A DNA stretch of 12,578 bases from Methanosphaera sp. rholeuAM130 (GTDB lineage Archaea; Methanobacteriota; Methanobacteria; Methanobacteriales; Methanobacteriaceae): contig MUZY01000158.1 of NCBI GenBank assembly GCA_003266065.1, forward strand, positions 1,587 through 14,164, read 5' to 3'. Position 1 is the first letter of the stretch. Every line of letters starts with the position of its first letter. The translations under genes and the position numbers were made by a program. This document shows positions 6,274 to 12,578 of this stretch, piece by piece. The notes below the pieces were generated by a model. It ran no database searches. It was not told the origin of the DNA and was given only the letters and a program-made list of their open reading frames with translations.

Positions 6274-7146
6274 ATGAATTTGGAAAAAGAACGATTAGTT
6301 AACTTTGTAGCCACTATAATGGAAGAAAGTGGTTTTGAAGTAATGACAAATTATGCAGTAGCTGATTACGTCATAGATATCTATGGAATTCTTAATACAC
6401 CTTCCGGAGAAGTGGGTGTTGTAGTTGCCTGTAAAAACTATGAAGAACCATGGACTATAGGTATTGACGTTCTCAAGGAAATGGAAGCTGCGGCAAGATT
6501 AGTTAATGCGTCAAAGATAATAATATTCACAACAAGCAGATATAATCATGGAGCAGCCGTATATGCTCAAAGAAGAAACATAAAACTGGTTGACAGGAAA
6601 GGATTACTGAAGATTGCCAAGAATTATTCCAATAAACGAAGCATTGTTACTGAAGATGAATATGAAGAGGAACACGAGATAGAAATTGAACCTGTTAATT
6701 CAAGACCGGCACGTTTAAATCCGCGTTCCAATAGAAGCACTAACAACGCACACACCATATTTTCTACTCCCCTTAACAGATTGGGAAATAGAACTACCAA
6801 CAATTACAGAAGTAATGTTCCAACAACATCCAGAAGATCATTGAGTACTAGAAACATCAGCAGTCCTGTGAATTTCAATATGGATTTAAACACTGTCTTT
6901 AAATTCTTTAACAGCCATAGCTATATCTATTTGCTGTTGCTGATTATTCTATGTACGCTGATAACATATGCATTAAACGTCATAACTGTCGGTCCATATA
7001 CGGGTGTTGGTAAGATATTATCATGCATTATAATATGTTATGGTGGTGTTACGTTAATAAATAAGGATTTATCAGACATTATGTTTAAAGGAAGTGTTCT
7101 GTTCTTTATTTCAGTATTTATTTCAGTATTTACAGCAAATATATAA
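6274..7146 (+). CDS. Mrr-like restriction-endonuclease-fold protein with C-terminal membrane helices
   Basis: A 290-residue protein in three parts. Residues 1-120 have the pattern of the Mrr-type PD-(D/E)xK nuclease fold: an N-terminal helix with LVNFVATIMEESGFEV, then DYVIDIYGI with Asp31 and Asp35, then GVVVACKNYEEPWTIG with Lys54, then KIIIFTTSRYNHGAAVYA and IKLVDRKGLL. The position before Cys53-Lys54, normally Glu or Gln, is Ala52. Residues about 120-205 are an acidic patch followed by a basic, Asn/Ser/Thr-rich linker. Residues about 216-236, 245-263 and 270-288 are probable membrane helices. The body would therefore be anchored to the inner face of the membrane. The ATG at 6274 abuts GAGGG; the in-frame TTG at 6280 has better spacing and could be the true start. 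No methyltransferase or specificity gene is nearby, so this is not an evident restriction system. Function unknown; DNA or nucleic-acid binding is inferred. Confidence 0.72.
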   Translation: MNLEKERLVNFVATIMEESGFEVMTNYAVADYVIDIYGILNTPSGEVGVVVACKNYEEPWTIGIDVLKEMEAAARLVNASKIIIFTTSRYNHGAAVYAQRRNIKLVDRKGLLKIAKNYSNKRSIVTEDEYEEEHEIEIEPVNSRPARLNPRSNRSTNNAHTIFSTPLNRLGNRTTNNYRSNVPTTSRRSLSTRNISSPVNFNMDLNTVFKFFNSHSYIYLLLLIILCTLITYALNVITVGPYTGVGKILSCIIICYGGVTLINKDLSDIMFKGSVLFFISVFISVFTANI

Positions 7147-7164
7147 AAATATACTCCCCTCTAA

Positions 7165-7171
7165 TTTTTTT
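7165..7171 (+). terminator. T-tract terminator after the Mrr-like gene
   Basis: Seven consecutive T follow CCCCTCTAA, beginning 19 nt after the stop codon at 7144-7146, with more T-rich sequence behind. This matches the archaeal oligo-T termination signal. Confidence 0.5.
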
Positions 7172-7409
7172 ATTTCTAAAATAACCTTAAAAATCACTAA
7201 AAGAGAATTAAAAAAACCTCTTTCTACCCATATAATCAATAATATTGTCAAACTCTTAAAAAATGTTTTCGCTGATTGAAAGGATATACTGAATTATAAT
7301 TAAAACAGACCATGATTAGTATATATAAAATACGATATTAAAAATTAGCATTACTTGTCAATGAAACAGCAAATAATCTCATAAAAAAACAGTGATTGAT
7401 ATAAAGTAA

Positions 7410-7481
7410 TGGGCCGGAGGAGATTTGAACTCCTGATCCCCTCCTTGTAAGGGAGGTATCATACCCCTAGACCACCAGCCC
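7410..7481 (-). tRNA. tRNA-Val (anticodon UAC)
   Basis: The complement folds into a full cloverleaf of 72 nt. The acceptor pairs GGGCTGG with CCGGCCC, with one G-U pair. The D arm starts GTCT and has the GG-containing loop. The anticodon stem CCTCC/GGAGG holds the loop CTTACAA, giving anticodon UAC for valine. The T arm is AGGAG-TTCAAAT-CTCCT, and the discriminator base is A. There is no intron, and CCA is not encoded (the next bases are TTA), so it must be added after transcription. It stands alone, antisense to its protein-coding neighbours, with its own promoter. Confidence 0.96.
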
Positions 7482-7535
7482 AGTTAAAAATAATTCATGT
7501 CTATAAGACACTATACAATAGTATATTGCTCATAG

Positions 7536-7543
7536 TATATAAA
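7536..7543 (-). promoter_or_regulatory. BRE/TATA promoter of tRNA-Val
   Basis: The minus strand reads ACCTTTATATACT, a near-ideal archaeal BRE plus TATA. It is centred about 59 nt upstream of the mature tRNA 5' end. The predicted start near 7515 leaves a leader of about 30 nt containing a 5-bp inverted repeat (TGTCT/AGACA, 7498-7510), to be removed by RNase P. Confidence 0.7.
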
Positions 7544-7686
7544 GGTTACTATCATTATTCAATTAACATTAATATTCTGACCCTAATAGTCCCCTAAGTA
7601 GTATTACAATGATTTTTTATCATAATACAAAATAAGCTAAAAAAATAAAATGACAATAAAGGTGAAGATACCTGAATTTGTGAAAA

Positions 7687-7696
7687 GTTATATAAT
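7687..7696 (+). promoter_or_regulatory. Probable TATA box of ilvE
   Basis: GTTATATAAT, identical to the presumed adhesin promoter box on the other strand. It lies 65-74 nt before the ilvE ATG, predicting a leader of about 40 nt. A second AT-rich candidate at 7708-7719 would give a shorter leader. The Shine-Dalgarno site is AAGGA at 7750-7754. I see no attenuator-like leader peptide or T-box. Confidence 0.45.
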
Positions 7697-7760
7697 TTAA
7701 ACTAGATAATATAATATAACCATAAATTATAAAAAAAATAAAAAAGATGAAGGAAATAAT

Positions 7761-8681
7761 ATGGCATTCGATGAAAACGGAAAAATATGGTTCAACGGAG
7801 AATTAGTTGACTGGAAAGATGCACAGATACACGTACTATCACACGTTGTACACTATGGAACAAGTGTATTTGAAGGTCTTAGATGCTATGACACCGAAAA
7901 TGGACCAGCAGTATTTAGACTTAAAGATCATATGAAAAGACTATTAAATTCAGCTAAAATATATAGGATAGACATACCATACAACTTAGATGAATTATGC
8001 GAAGCTGTAAAGGAAACAATTCACATAAATAAGTTAAAATCCTGTTACATCAGACCTATCGCATTTAGAGGATACAACGAGTTAGGAGTCTATCCGTTGA
8101 ACTGTCCTGTAGAAACGGTAGTTGCCGTCTGGGAATGGGGACAATACTTGGGTGAAGATGCATTGGAACAGGGTATTGACATTTGTACCTCAACCTGGAG
8201 AAAAATGGCACCTGATACCATGCCTAACATGGCAAAAGCCGGTTCAAACTACATGAACTCACAGCTTGCAAAGATGGAATCCGTAGCAAACGGATACAAG
8301 GAAAGCATAGTATTAAACTATAACGGTGACGTTGGAGAAGGTTCCGGTGAAAACCTCTTTATGGTAGAAGACAATGTACTGATAACACCGGACATAGGCT
8401 CATCCGTACTAAACGGAATTACAAGAAACAGCGTAATTCAAATAGCAAAAGATTTAGGATATGAAGTAAGAGAAGAACGCATACCAAGAGAAAGAGTTTA
8501 CACCGCCGATGAAGTATTCTTTACCGGTACGGCCGCCGAACTATCACCGATAAGATCTGTCGATAAAATACAGATAGGAAAAGGCAAACGCGGACCTGTT
8601 ACTAAAAAACTTCAGGATAACCTATTTGACATAGTAAACAACAAAGTTGAAGATAAATACGGTTGGTTAGATTTCATATAA
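7761..8681 (+). CDS. ilvE: Branched-chain amino acid aminotransferase
   Basis: A 306-residue fold-type IV PLP enzyme that catalyses the last step of valine, leucine and isoleucine synthesis: transfer of an amino group from glutamate to the 2-oxo acid. Lys159 in NMAKAGSNY is the Schiff-base lysine, at the same place as in bacterial IlvE. Further family signatures are HYGTSVFEGLRCY (31-43), YIRPIAFRGYNELGV (96-110), and the GDVGEGSGENLF block near residues 190-201. DEVFFTGTAAELSPI lies toward the C-terminus, where Thr-Gly-Thr-Ala contacts the cofactor phosphate. Length is the usual one. AAGGA lies 6 nt before the ATG. It is flanked by tRNA-Val on the other strand and uppP downstream behind a T10 tract, so it is probably monocistronic. 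D-amino-acid aminotransferase and aminodeoxychorismate lyase share the fold, but the match here is to IlvE. Confidence 0.96.
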   Translation: MAFDENGKIWFNGELVDWKDAQIHVLSHVVHYGTSVFEGLRCYDTENGPAVFRLKDHMKRLLNSAKIYRIDIPYNLDELCEAVKETIHINKLKSCYIRPIAFRGYNELGVYPLNCPVETVVAVWEWGQYLGEDALEQGIDICTSTWRKMAPDTMPNMAKAGSNYMNSQLAKMESVANGYKESIVLNYNGDVGEGSGENLFMVEDNVLITPDIGSSVLNGITRNSVIQIAKDLGYEVREERIPRERVYTADEVFFTGTAAELSPIRSVDKIQIGKGKRGPVTKKLQDNLFDIVNNKVEDKYGWLDFI

Positions 8682-8702
8682 CCACATTCTACTCTTCAAA
8701 AC

Positions 8703-8712
8703 TTTTTTTTTT
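8703..8712 (+). terminator. T10 terminator after ilvE
   Basis: Ten consecutive T begin 22 nt after the ilvE stop, followed by further A/T runs. This supports separate transcription of ilvE and uppP, which are 104 bp apart. Confidence 0.6.
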
Positions 8713-8772
8713 AAAATTTAATTTTCATAGTAAAAATTACATAATTATTTTAGGCAAACATTTTATTGTTAT

Positions 8773-8780
8773 GAGGTGAT
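8773..8780 (+). promoter_or_regulatory. Strong Shine-Dalgarno site deciding the TTG start of uppP
   Basis: GAGGTGAT is a full eight-base match to the anti-Shine-Dalgarno tail, 5 nt before TTG at 8786. The only nearby ATG, at 8771, is followed at once by AGG TGA and so cannot start the gene. Confidence 0.85.
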
Positions 8781-8785
8781 TTTCT

Positions 8786-9616
8786 TTGTTAGACATACTT
8801 AGTGCCATTATACTGGGTGCCGTTCAAGGACTGGCCGAATTTCTACCCATCAGCAGCTCCGGACATCTGGTACTGATACCCTATATTCTTGGCGTTGAAA
8901 CGACCCTTGCATTTGATACCGTACTACATATAGGTACATTGGTTGCAATTTTCACATTCTTCTGGAAGGATATCATTGACCTGATAAAAGGATTTATACT
9001 GAGCTTGATTGATTTGAGCGAGGGTGTCGACAAGTTCATGGCAGGACTGCACAATTCCATTCAAAAGAGATTTTCATGGTTAATCATTGTGGGTTCCATA
9101 CCTACGGCACTCATAGGATTCTTACTGAAGGATGCGGTTGAGACGATATTTAGGGGAACACTTGCAGTTGGAGTATTTCTTATAATAACGGGACTATTAT
9201 TATATTACTCTGAAAAGCAGAGACATGGAAATATTACCGCAAAAACCATGTCATTTAAACAGTCGGTAATTATTGGTATCTGTCAGGGATTGGCAGTTCT
9301 TCCGGGTATATCAAGATCCGGAGCCACAATATCATCCGGTTTGTGTTTGGGACTTGAAAGAGAGTACGCCGCCCGGTATAGCTTCCTATTATCCATACCT
9401 GCGGTTTTAGGAGCGGGTATCATACAGATAAAGGACATTACTGCAATCGACGTATCCTTTGGCGTGCTGATTGCAGGATTTTTATCATCGGTGATATTCG
9501 GATATCTTGCAATCAAACTGCTTATGAAAATGATTAAGGGATGGAGCTTAAATATCTTTGCATACTACTGTTGGATTCTTGGTATGGTAACCATAATCCT
9601 ATCTGTCATATTCTAA
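8786..9616 (+). CDS. uppP: Undecaprenyl/polyprenyl-diphosphate phosphatase (BacA family)
   Basis: A 276-residue integral membrane phosphatase that recycles the polyprenyl diphosphate carrier to its monophosphate. In methanogens with a pseudomurein wall this supports wall-precursor and glycan export. The first signature is at residues 14-27 (QGLAEFLPISSSGH) with Glu18. The second is at 173-179 (PGISRSG) with Arg177, followed by GATISSGLCLGL. Several hydrophobic segments fit the family's repeated membrane topology, including about 30-59, 96-115, 123-140, 157-172, 200-213, 221-247 and 253-275. Length is normal. The start is TTG, fixed by a strong ribosome site. Its stop overlaps that of the convergent kae1-bud32 gene by 4 bp. 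The exact lipid chain used by this archaeon cannot be read from the sequence. Confidence 0.95.
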   Translation: MLDILSAIILGAVQGLAEFLPISSSGHLVLIPYILGVETTLAFDTVLHIGTLVAIFTFFWKDIIDLIKGFILSLIDLSEGVDKFMAGLHNSIQKRFSWLIIVGSIPTALIGFLLKDAVETIFRGTLAVGVFLIITGLLLYYSEKQRHGNITAKTMSFKQSVIIGICQGLAVLPGISRSGATISSGLCLGLEREYAARYSFLLSIPAVLGAGIIQIKDITAIDVSFGVLIAGFLSSVIFGYLAIKLLMKMIKGWSLNIFAYYCWILGMVTIILSVIF

Positions 9617-11226
9617 AGATATCTGCCCCTTGATTCTATTTCTTCTATTTTTTTAAACACGTCATTATCATCATATCCATCAATGAAGTAATTAAACAAC
9701 TCTTTATAATAGCCGGGTACTATTGTAGTTAATGATTTCTTAAATACCAATAAATCCGTTCCCTTATCCTCTATCAAATTGCTGTATCTGCCCAAACCAA
9801 AGTCTATGAAAATCGGACCGGACAGGTCTACGAGAATATTTTCGGTAGTTAAGTCACCGTGAATTATTTCACCTTCATGCAATTTCGAAACGTTTTCACC
9901 GATAGATGCAAACAAGTCAACCAAATCATTTTTATCATCAGTATCAACTATGATATCATGCAATTTTGTGGCGTTGATTTTTTCCTCTACAATCGACTTG
10001 TCCTCCAGGTCTATGGAATATACGTAGGGTGTCCTTACACCCAGTTTCCTGGAATCGGACAGTAGTTTAGCTTCCTTTTTGGTTCTCTCCAGCCTTAATT
10101 TATCATCCAACTTGTCGTTGCGGTAACTCTTCTTTAACCTATGCTTTATTACTACGTCATTGCCGTCCCACTTGGCATCAATTATATCCGCTTCTGCACC
10201 CTTAAATGAGATGTCGCCCGGTAAATTTATATTGTTCGTGGCAACGTCCCCTATCCATGTGACTTCCACCTGATCGGTTCTGTATTTGGGATTTATATAA
10301 CTGTTTTCCAAGCCGCTCAATCCCTCATCATATGACAACAGTCCAAGCCTTGCTATCATGGATCCGTTATCTCCGCAGTATTTCATCGGAGGCATGTAAA
10401 AGTCAACGTAATGCTCCTGGCACATTACTTCAAGCATGCTTCTTAACTTCTTGTTGGCTGCCACTCCACCACACAGCAGTACTTCACTCTTGTTAGTATA
10501 GCTTAAGGCTCTTTCTGTTACCTCACACAGCATTGAAAAGCATGTTTGCTGAAAACTGTTACATACCACGTCCAGGTCAACTCCATTGTTGTATTTGTTG
10601 ATTGCACTGGTCAATATTCCCGAAAACGACAAGTCCATACCCTTTACCACATATGGCAGCTCAACGGTTTCATCGGTATTTTCAGCATGCTTTTCGACTA
10701 CGGGTCCGCCCGGATGACCCAATCCCACACTTCTTGAAAACTGGTCAAGACAGTTTCCTATGGCAATGTCCAAAGTTTCACCTATAATCCTATACCTGCC
10801 GGATTCATAGCTTATTATCTGAGTGTTTCCTCCGCTGGTATATAATGTTACGGGGTTGACGGCTCCCGTAGTAAGCTTACCGATTTCAACATGTCCTATG
10901 CAATGGTTGACTCCTATCAACGGAACGTCAATATGCTGAGAAAGGCTTCTTGCAGCGGTCGCTACTGTTCTGAGTGCCGGACCCAATCCCGGTCCTTTGG
11001 AAAAGGATATGAGATCAATGTCATCAAGCGACAAATTTGATTCTAGCAATGCATCCTTAATTAGCGGTACAATGTGCTCGGCATGAAAATTGGCCGCATC
11101 CCTTGGATGAATGCCACCCACTTCAGGATATAGCTGGTCACCACACGTGGCAAGTATATTTCCATCGCTGTCGACTATTCCAATGCCTGTCTTTTCAGCA
11201 GTTCCTTCAATACCTAAACAAATCAT
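9613..11226 (-). CDS. kae1-bud32: Kae1-Bud32 fusion: tRNA t6A threonylcarbamoyltransferase plus kinase/ATPase
   Basis: A 537-residue fusion of two KEOPS subunits that makes N6-threonylcarbamoyl-adenosine at position 37 of ANN-decoding tRNAs in the cytoplasm. Residues 1 to about 325 are Kae1: the ASKHA start LGIEGTAEKTGIGIV, metal ligands His108 and His112 in NHCIGH, the nucleotide loop TSGGNTQI, and Asp286 in CGDNGSM. Residues about 345-537 are the small Bud32 kinase: IKHRLKKSYR, RTKKEAKLL, HGDLTTENIL with catalytic Asp458, IDFGLG with metal-binding Asp475, and the typical C-terminus RGRYL. The fused form is known in several euryarchaea. The start is supported by GGTGA at 11231-11235, 4 nt upstream. 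The gene diverges from cobT and converges on uppP. All expected catalytic residues seem present. Confidence 0.96.
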   Translation of the reverse strand: MICLGIEGTAEKTGIGIVDSDGNILATCGDQLYPEVGGIHPRDAANFHAEHIVPLIKDALLESNLSLDDIDLISFSKGPGLGPALRTVATAARSLSQHIDVPLIGVNHCIGHVEIGKLTTGAVNPVTLYTSGGNTQIISYESGRYRIIGETLDIAIGNCLDQFSRSVGLGHPGGPVVEKHAENTDETVELPYVVKGMDLSFSGILTSAINKYNNGVDLDVVCNSFQQTCFSMLCEVTERALSYTNKSEVLLCGGVAANKKLRSMLEVMCQEHYVDFYMPPMKYCGDNGSMIARLGLLSYDEGLSGLENSYINPKYRTDQVEVTWIGDVATNNINLPGDISFKGAEADIIDAKWDGNDVVIKHRLKKSYRNDKLDDKLRLERTKKEAKLLSDSRKLGVRTPYVYSIDLEDKSIVEEKINATKLHDIIVDTDDKNDLVDLFASIGENVSKLHEGEIIHGDLTTENILVDLSGPIFIDFGLGRYSNLIEDKGTDLLVFKKSLTTIVPGYYKELFNYFIDGYDDNDVFKKIEEIESRGRYL

Positions 11227-11265
11227 GACTTCACCATATTATCAAATTCTCTTTAAAAAAGTTAA

Positions 11266-11275
11266 TATTTATAAA
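11266..11275 (-). promoter_or_regulatory. TATA box of kae1-bud32
   Basis: The minus strand reads TTTATAAATA, centred about 44 nt upstream of the ATG at 11226. This predicts a leader of about 20 nt that includes the GGTGA ribosome site. The 136-bp spacer is shared with divergent cobT. Confidence 0.6.
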
Positions 11276-11297
11276 AAAATCTGTAAATTTTCTTCAT

Positions 11298-11311
11298 AAG
11301 TATATTATATT
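11298..11311 (+). promoter_or_regulatory. Candidate TATA region of cobT
   Basis: AAGTATATTATATT lies 52-65 nt before the cobT ATG. A second AT-rich candidate lies at 11320-11330 and would give a shorter leader. The ribosome site is GAGG at 11352-11355, 7 nt from the ATG. No cobalamin riboswitch is visible in this short spacer. Confidence 0.35.
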
Positions 11312-11362
11312 AAAAAGCAATATTTATTATTATACTTATTATAACAATATAGAGGAATTAAT

Positions 11363-12439
11363 ATGGTAGACAATGTAAAAATATTCGGATCAGACAAAGT
11401 ACTAAAAGAACTTGAAAAATCAGAAAACATGCTGTTTGCATGTGTACTAGGTAATACAGCGGTATCAAAAATCGAGGGCATCAGTGGAGCAGGCGGTTCA
11501 CCTGAGATGACTCCATATACGCCTGCATTAGACGTGGAATTAATGTTAAGAAATCAGGCGTTAAGCCTACCTGAAATTGCCATAACAGAATCCGACGAAG
11601 TACCGGCACCTACACCCGGACTATTGACAAAAACGACTTACGAACTTTTAAACATGCCTTTTGTAGCAGTCAGCGCCGGTCTTGAAGTTGAACCACAGAC
11701 ATCATACATCAGCCTAAACGGACAGCCGGGAGGAGACCTAAGAGAAGGAAAGGGTGTGCCAAATCCAAAGGAAATCTTTGACAATGCGGTTGAAACTGGT
11801 AAGTTCCTGTCACAGATAGCCGATCATATCATGATAGGAGAATCAACGCCTGCAGGTACTACAACAGCACAGGGAGTATTGACTGCTCTGGGTTATGATG
11901 TGGAAGGAAAGGTAAGCGGCTGCATGATGCACAACCCTCATGAATTAAAGACAAGCGTAGTAAACGCCGCCCTGGAAAAAAATAACGTCAAACCGGGAGA
12001 CCTTAAAGATGACCCGTTCAAAGCGGTGGAAATAGCAGGAGACCCTACACTTATTGCAACTGCAGGTATGGCTATAGGAAGCAGTGTACCTGTAACGCTT
12101 GCAGGTGGAACCCAGATGACTGCGGTATTGGCTTTAATCAAATCAATAAAACCTGATTATGACTTTTCAAACATTGCAATAGCTACAACTGTATATGTGG
12201 CAAACGATGAAACATCCAACATATTGGATATTGTTAACCAGATAGCCGATGTAGCCGTGTATGCTGCAGATCCTAAGATGGAAAACTCATCCAATCCAGG
12301 ACTTGCAAGCTTTGCAAAAGGTTCAGTAAAAGAGGGAGTAGGTGCAGGCGGAAGCGTATTGTACGCTTACCTAAACGGTATCACACCTGAAGAATTCCTT
12401 GCAAAACTTGAAGAATTAACCGCACAGGTATTCGGATAG
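11363..12439 (+). CDS. cobT: Archaeal CobT-like nicotinate-nucleotide:base phosphoribosyltransferase (UPF0284 family)
   Basis: A 358-residue protein of the archaeal/cyanobacterial CobT-like family (formerly UPF0284). It is expected to activate the lower-ligand base of cobamides by transferring phosphoribose from nicotinate mononucleotide. Conserved family blocks are the Gly-rich GISGAGGSPEMTPYTPALD (39-57), VSAGLEVEP (103-111), GESTPAGTTTAQGVLTALGY (159-178), SGCMMHNPHELK (185-196), AGDPTLIATAGMAIGSSVPV (225-244) and AGGTQMTAVLAL (247-258). It is a soluble protein with no signal peptide. GAGG 7 nt before the ATG supports the start. Cobamide is needed by the corrinoid methyltransferases of methanogenesis, such as Mtr and, in methanol users, MtaBC; none of those genes lies in this window. 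Confidence is high for the family and good for the activity; the base used cannot be read from the sequence. Confidence 0.9.
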   Translation: MVDNVKIFGSDKVLKELEKSENMLFACVLGNTAVSKIEGISGAGGSPEMTPYTPALDVELMLRNQALSLPEIAITESDEVPAPTPGLLTKTTYELLNMPFVAVSAGLEVEPQTSYISLNGQPGGDLREGKGVPNPKEIFDNAVETGKFLSQIADHIMIGESTPAGTTTAQGVLTALGYDVEGKVSGCMMHNPHELKTSVVNAALEKNNVKPGDLKDDPFKAVEIAGDPTLIATAGMAIGSSVPVTLAGGTQMTAVLALIKSIKPDYDFSNIAIATTVYVANDETSNILDIVNQIADVAVYAADPKMENSSNPGLASFAKGSVKEGVGAGGSVLYAYLNGITPEEFLAKLEELTAQVFG

Positions 12440-12467
12440 ACTAATAATTGAATTTTCACCCTCCATA

Positions 12468-12489
12468 TTTTTTTGAAAAACTTTTTTTT
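12468..12489 (+). terminator. Double T-tract terminator after cobT
   Basis: Two oligo-T runs, T7 at 12468-12474 and T8 at 12482-12489, follow the cobT stop by 28-50 nt. They suggest that the next gene has its own promoter. Confidence 0.6.
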
Positions 12490-12522
12490 AGCATAACATT
12501 ACATATATAATAAATGATTGAT

Positions 12523-12578
12523 ATGATAGTAACATTTATTACTGGTAACGAACATAAAGTTAAAGAGGCAAGAGGTAT
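12523..12578 (+). CDS. XTP/dITP diphosphatase, N-terminal fragment (RdgB/HAM1 family, cut by window edge)
   Basis: Only the first 18 codons are present, reading MIVTFITGNEHKVKEARG. The beta strand followed by TGNxxK is the hallmark start of the Ham1/RdgB family, which hydrolyses non-canonical purine triphosphates (XTP, ITP, dITP) to keep them out of nucleic acids. An in-frame ATG at 12514 would add three residues (MID). The later ATG is preferred because it places FITGN as in relatives and has TGAT a few bases upstream. A TATA-like CATATATAA at 12502-12510 is so close that the transcript may be nearly leaderless. The family call rests on a short but very characteristic motif. Confidence 0.8.
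   Translation, partial: MIVTFITGNEHKVKEARG

Noticed and set aside
6274..7146. Restriction-modification system
   Set aside because: No methyltransferase, specificity or helicase gene adjoins the Mrr-like gene, and its catalytic motif is altered.
7094..7279. 61-codon plus-strand frame overlapping the end of the Mrr-like gene
   Set aside because: It starts inside the membrane-helix codons in another frame, has no ribosome site, runs through the T-tract terminator, and its composition is what AT-rich spacer would give by chance.
7601..7628. Hairpin-like GTATT...AATAC around six T upstream of ilvE
   Set aside because: The stem has a 3-base bulge and AT pairs only. It lies outside both predicted transcripts and is expected by chance in such AT-rich DNA.
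9283..9516. 77-codon minus-strand frame inside uppP
   Set aside because: It covers the antisense of the conserved PGISRSG region, which fully explains the open frame.
1..12578. CRISPR array, insertion sequence, integrase or prophage
   Set aside because: No regularly spaced repeats, transposase or integrase motifs, or target-site duplications were seen on either strand.

Overview
The window reads as chromosomal DNA of a low-G+C methanogenic archaeon of the order Methanobacteriales, most like Methanosphaera or a close relative. The evidence is a methanogenesis marker 12 gene, a Kae1-Bud32 fusion, an archaeal-type CobT homologue, archaeal BRE/TATA-like promoters, T-tract terminators, Shine-Dalgarno sites matching AGGAGGTGAT, and very AT-rich spacers beside secreted beta-helix adhesin-like proteins. 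The genus is an inference; the archaeal methanogen assignment is firm.

Layout. Positions 1-3716 (minus strand) hold two adhesin-like protein genes in tandem. The downstream one is cut by the window edge. The complete one encodes 1025 residues: signal peptide, right-handed beta-helix repeats and two C-terminal Ig-like repeats. A 576-bp divergent spacer follows. It contains a large imperfect inverted repeat that would lie in the adhesin mRNA leader. Next come methanogenesis marker 12 (+) and surE (-), which converge and overlap by 4 bp. An Mrr-like, probably membrane-anchored nuclease-fold protein (+) follows, then tRNA-Val(UAC) (-), ilvE (+), and uppP (+, TTG start). uppP converges on kae1-bud32 (-), again with a 4-bp overlap. 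Archaeal cobT (+) diverges from kae1-bud32. The first codons of an XTP/dITP diphosphatase gene (+) end the window.

How the genes fit together. Most are single housekeeping transcription units rather than one pathway operon. Themes are the cell envelope (adhesins; UppP recycling the lipid carrier for pseudomurein and glycans), tRNA t6A modification and tRNA supply (Kae1-Bud32, tRNA-Val), nucleotide clean-up (SurE, RdgB/HAM1), amino-acid synthesis (IlvE), and cofactor and methanogenesis functions (CobT for cobamide, marker 12). No CRISPR array, insertion sequence, integrase or prophage was seen. The parts least explained by known biology are the adhesin leader hairpin, the Mrr-like protein with an altered catalytic motif, and the function of marker 12.
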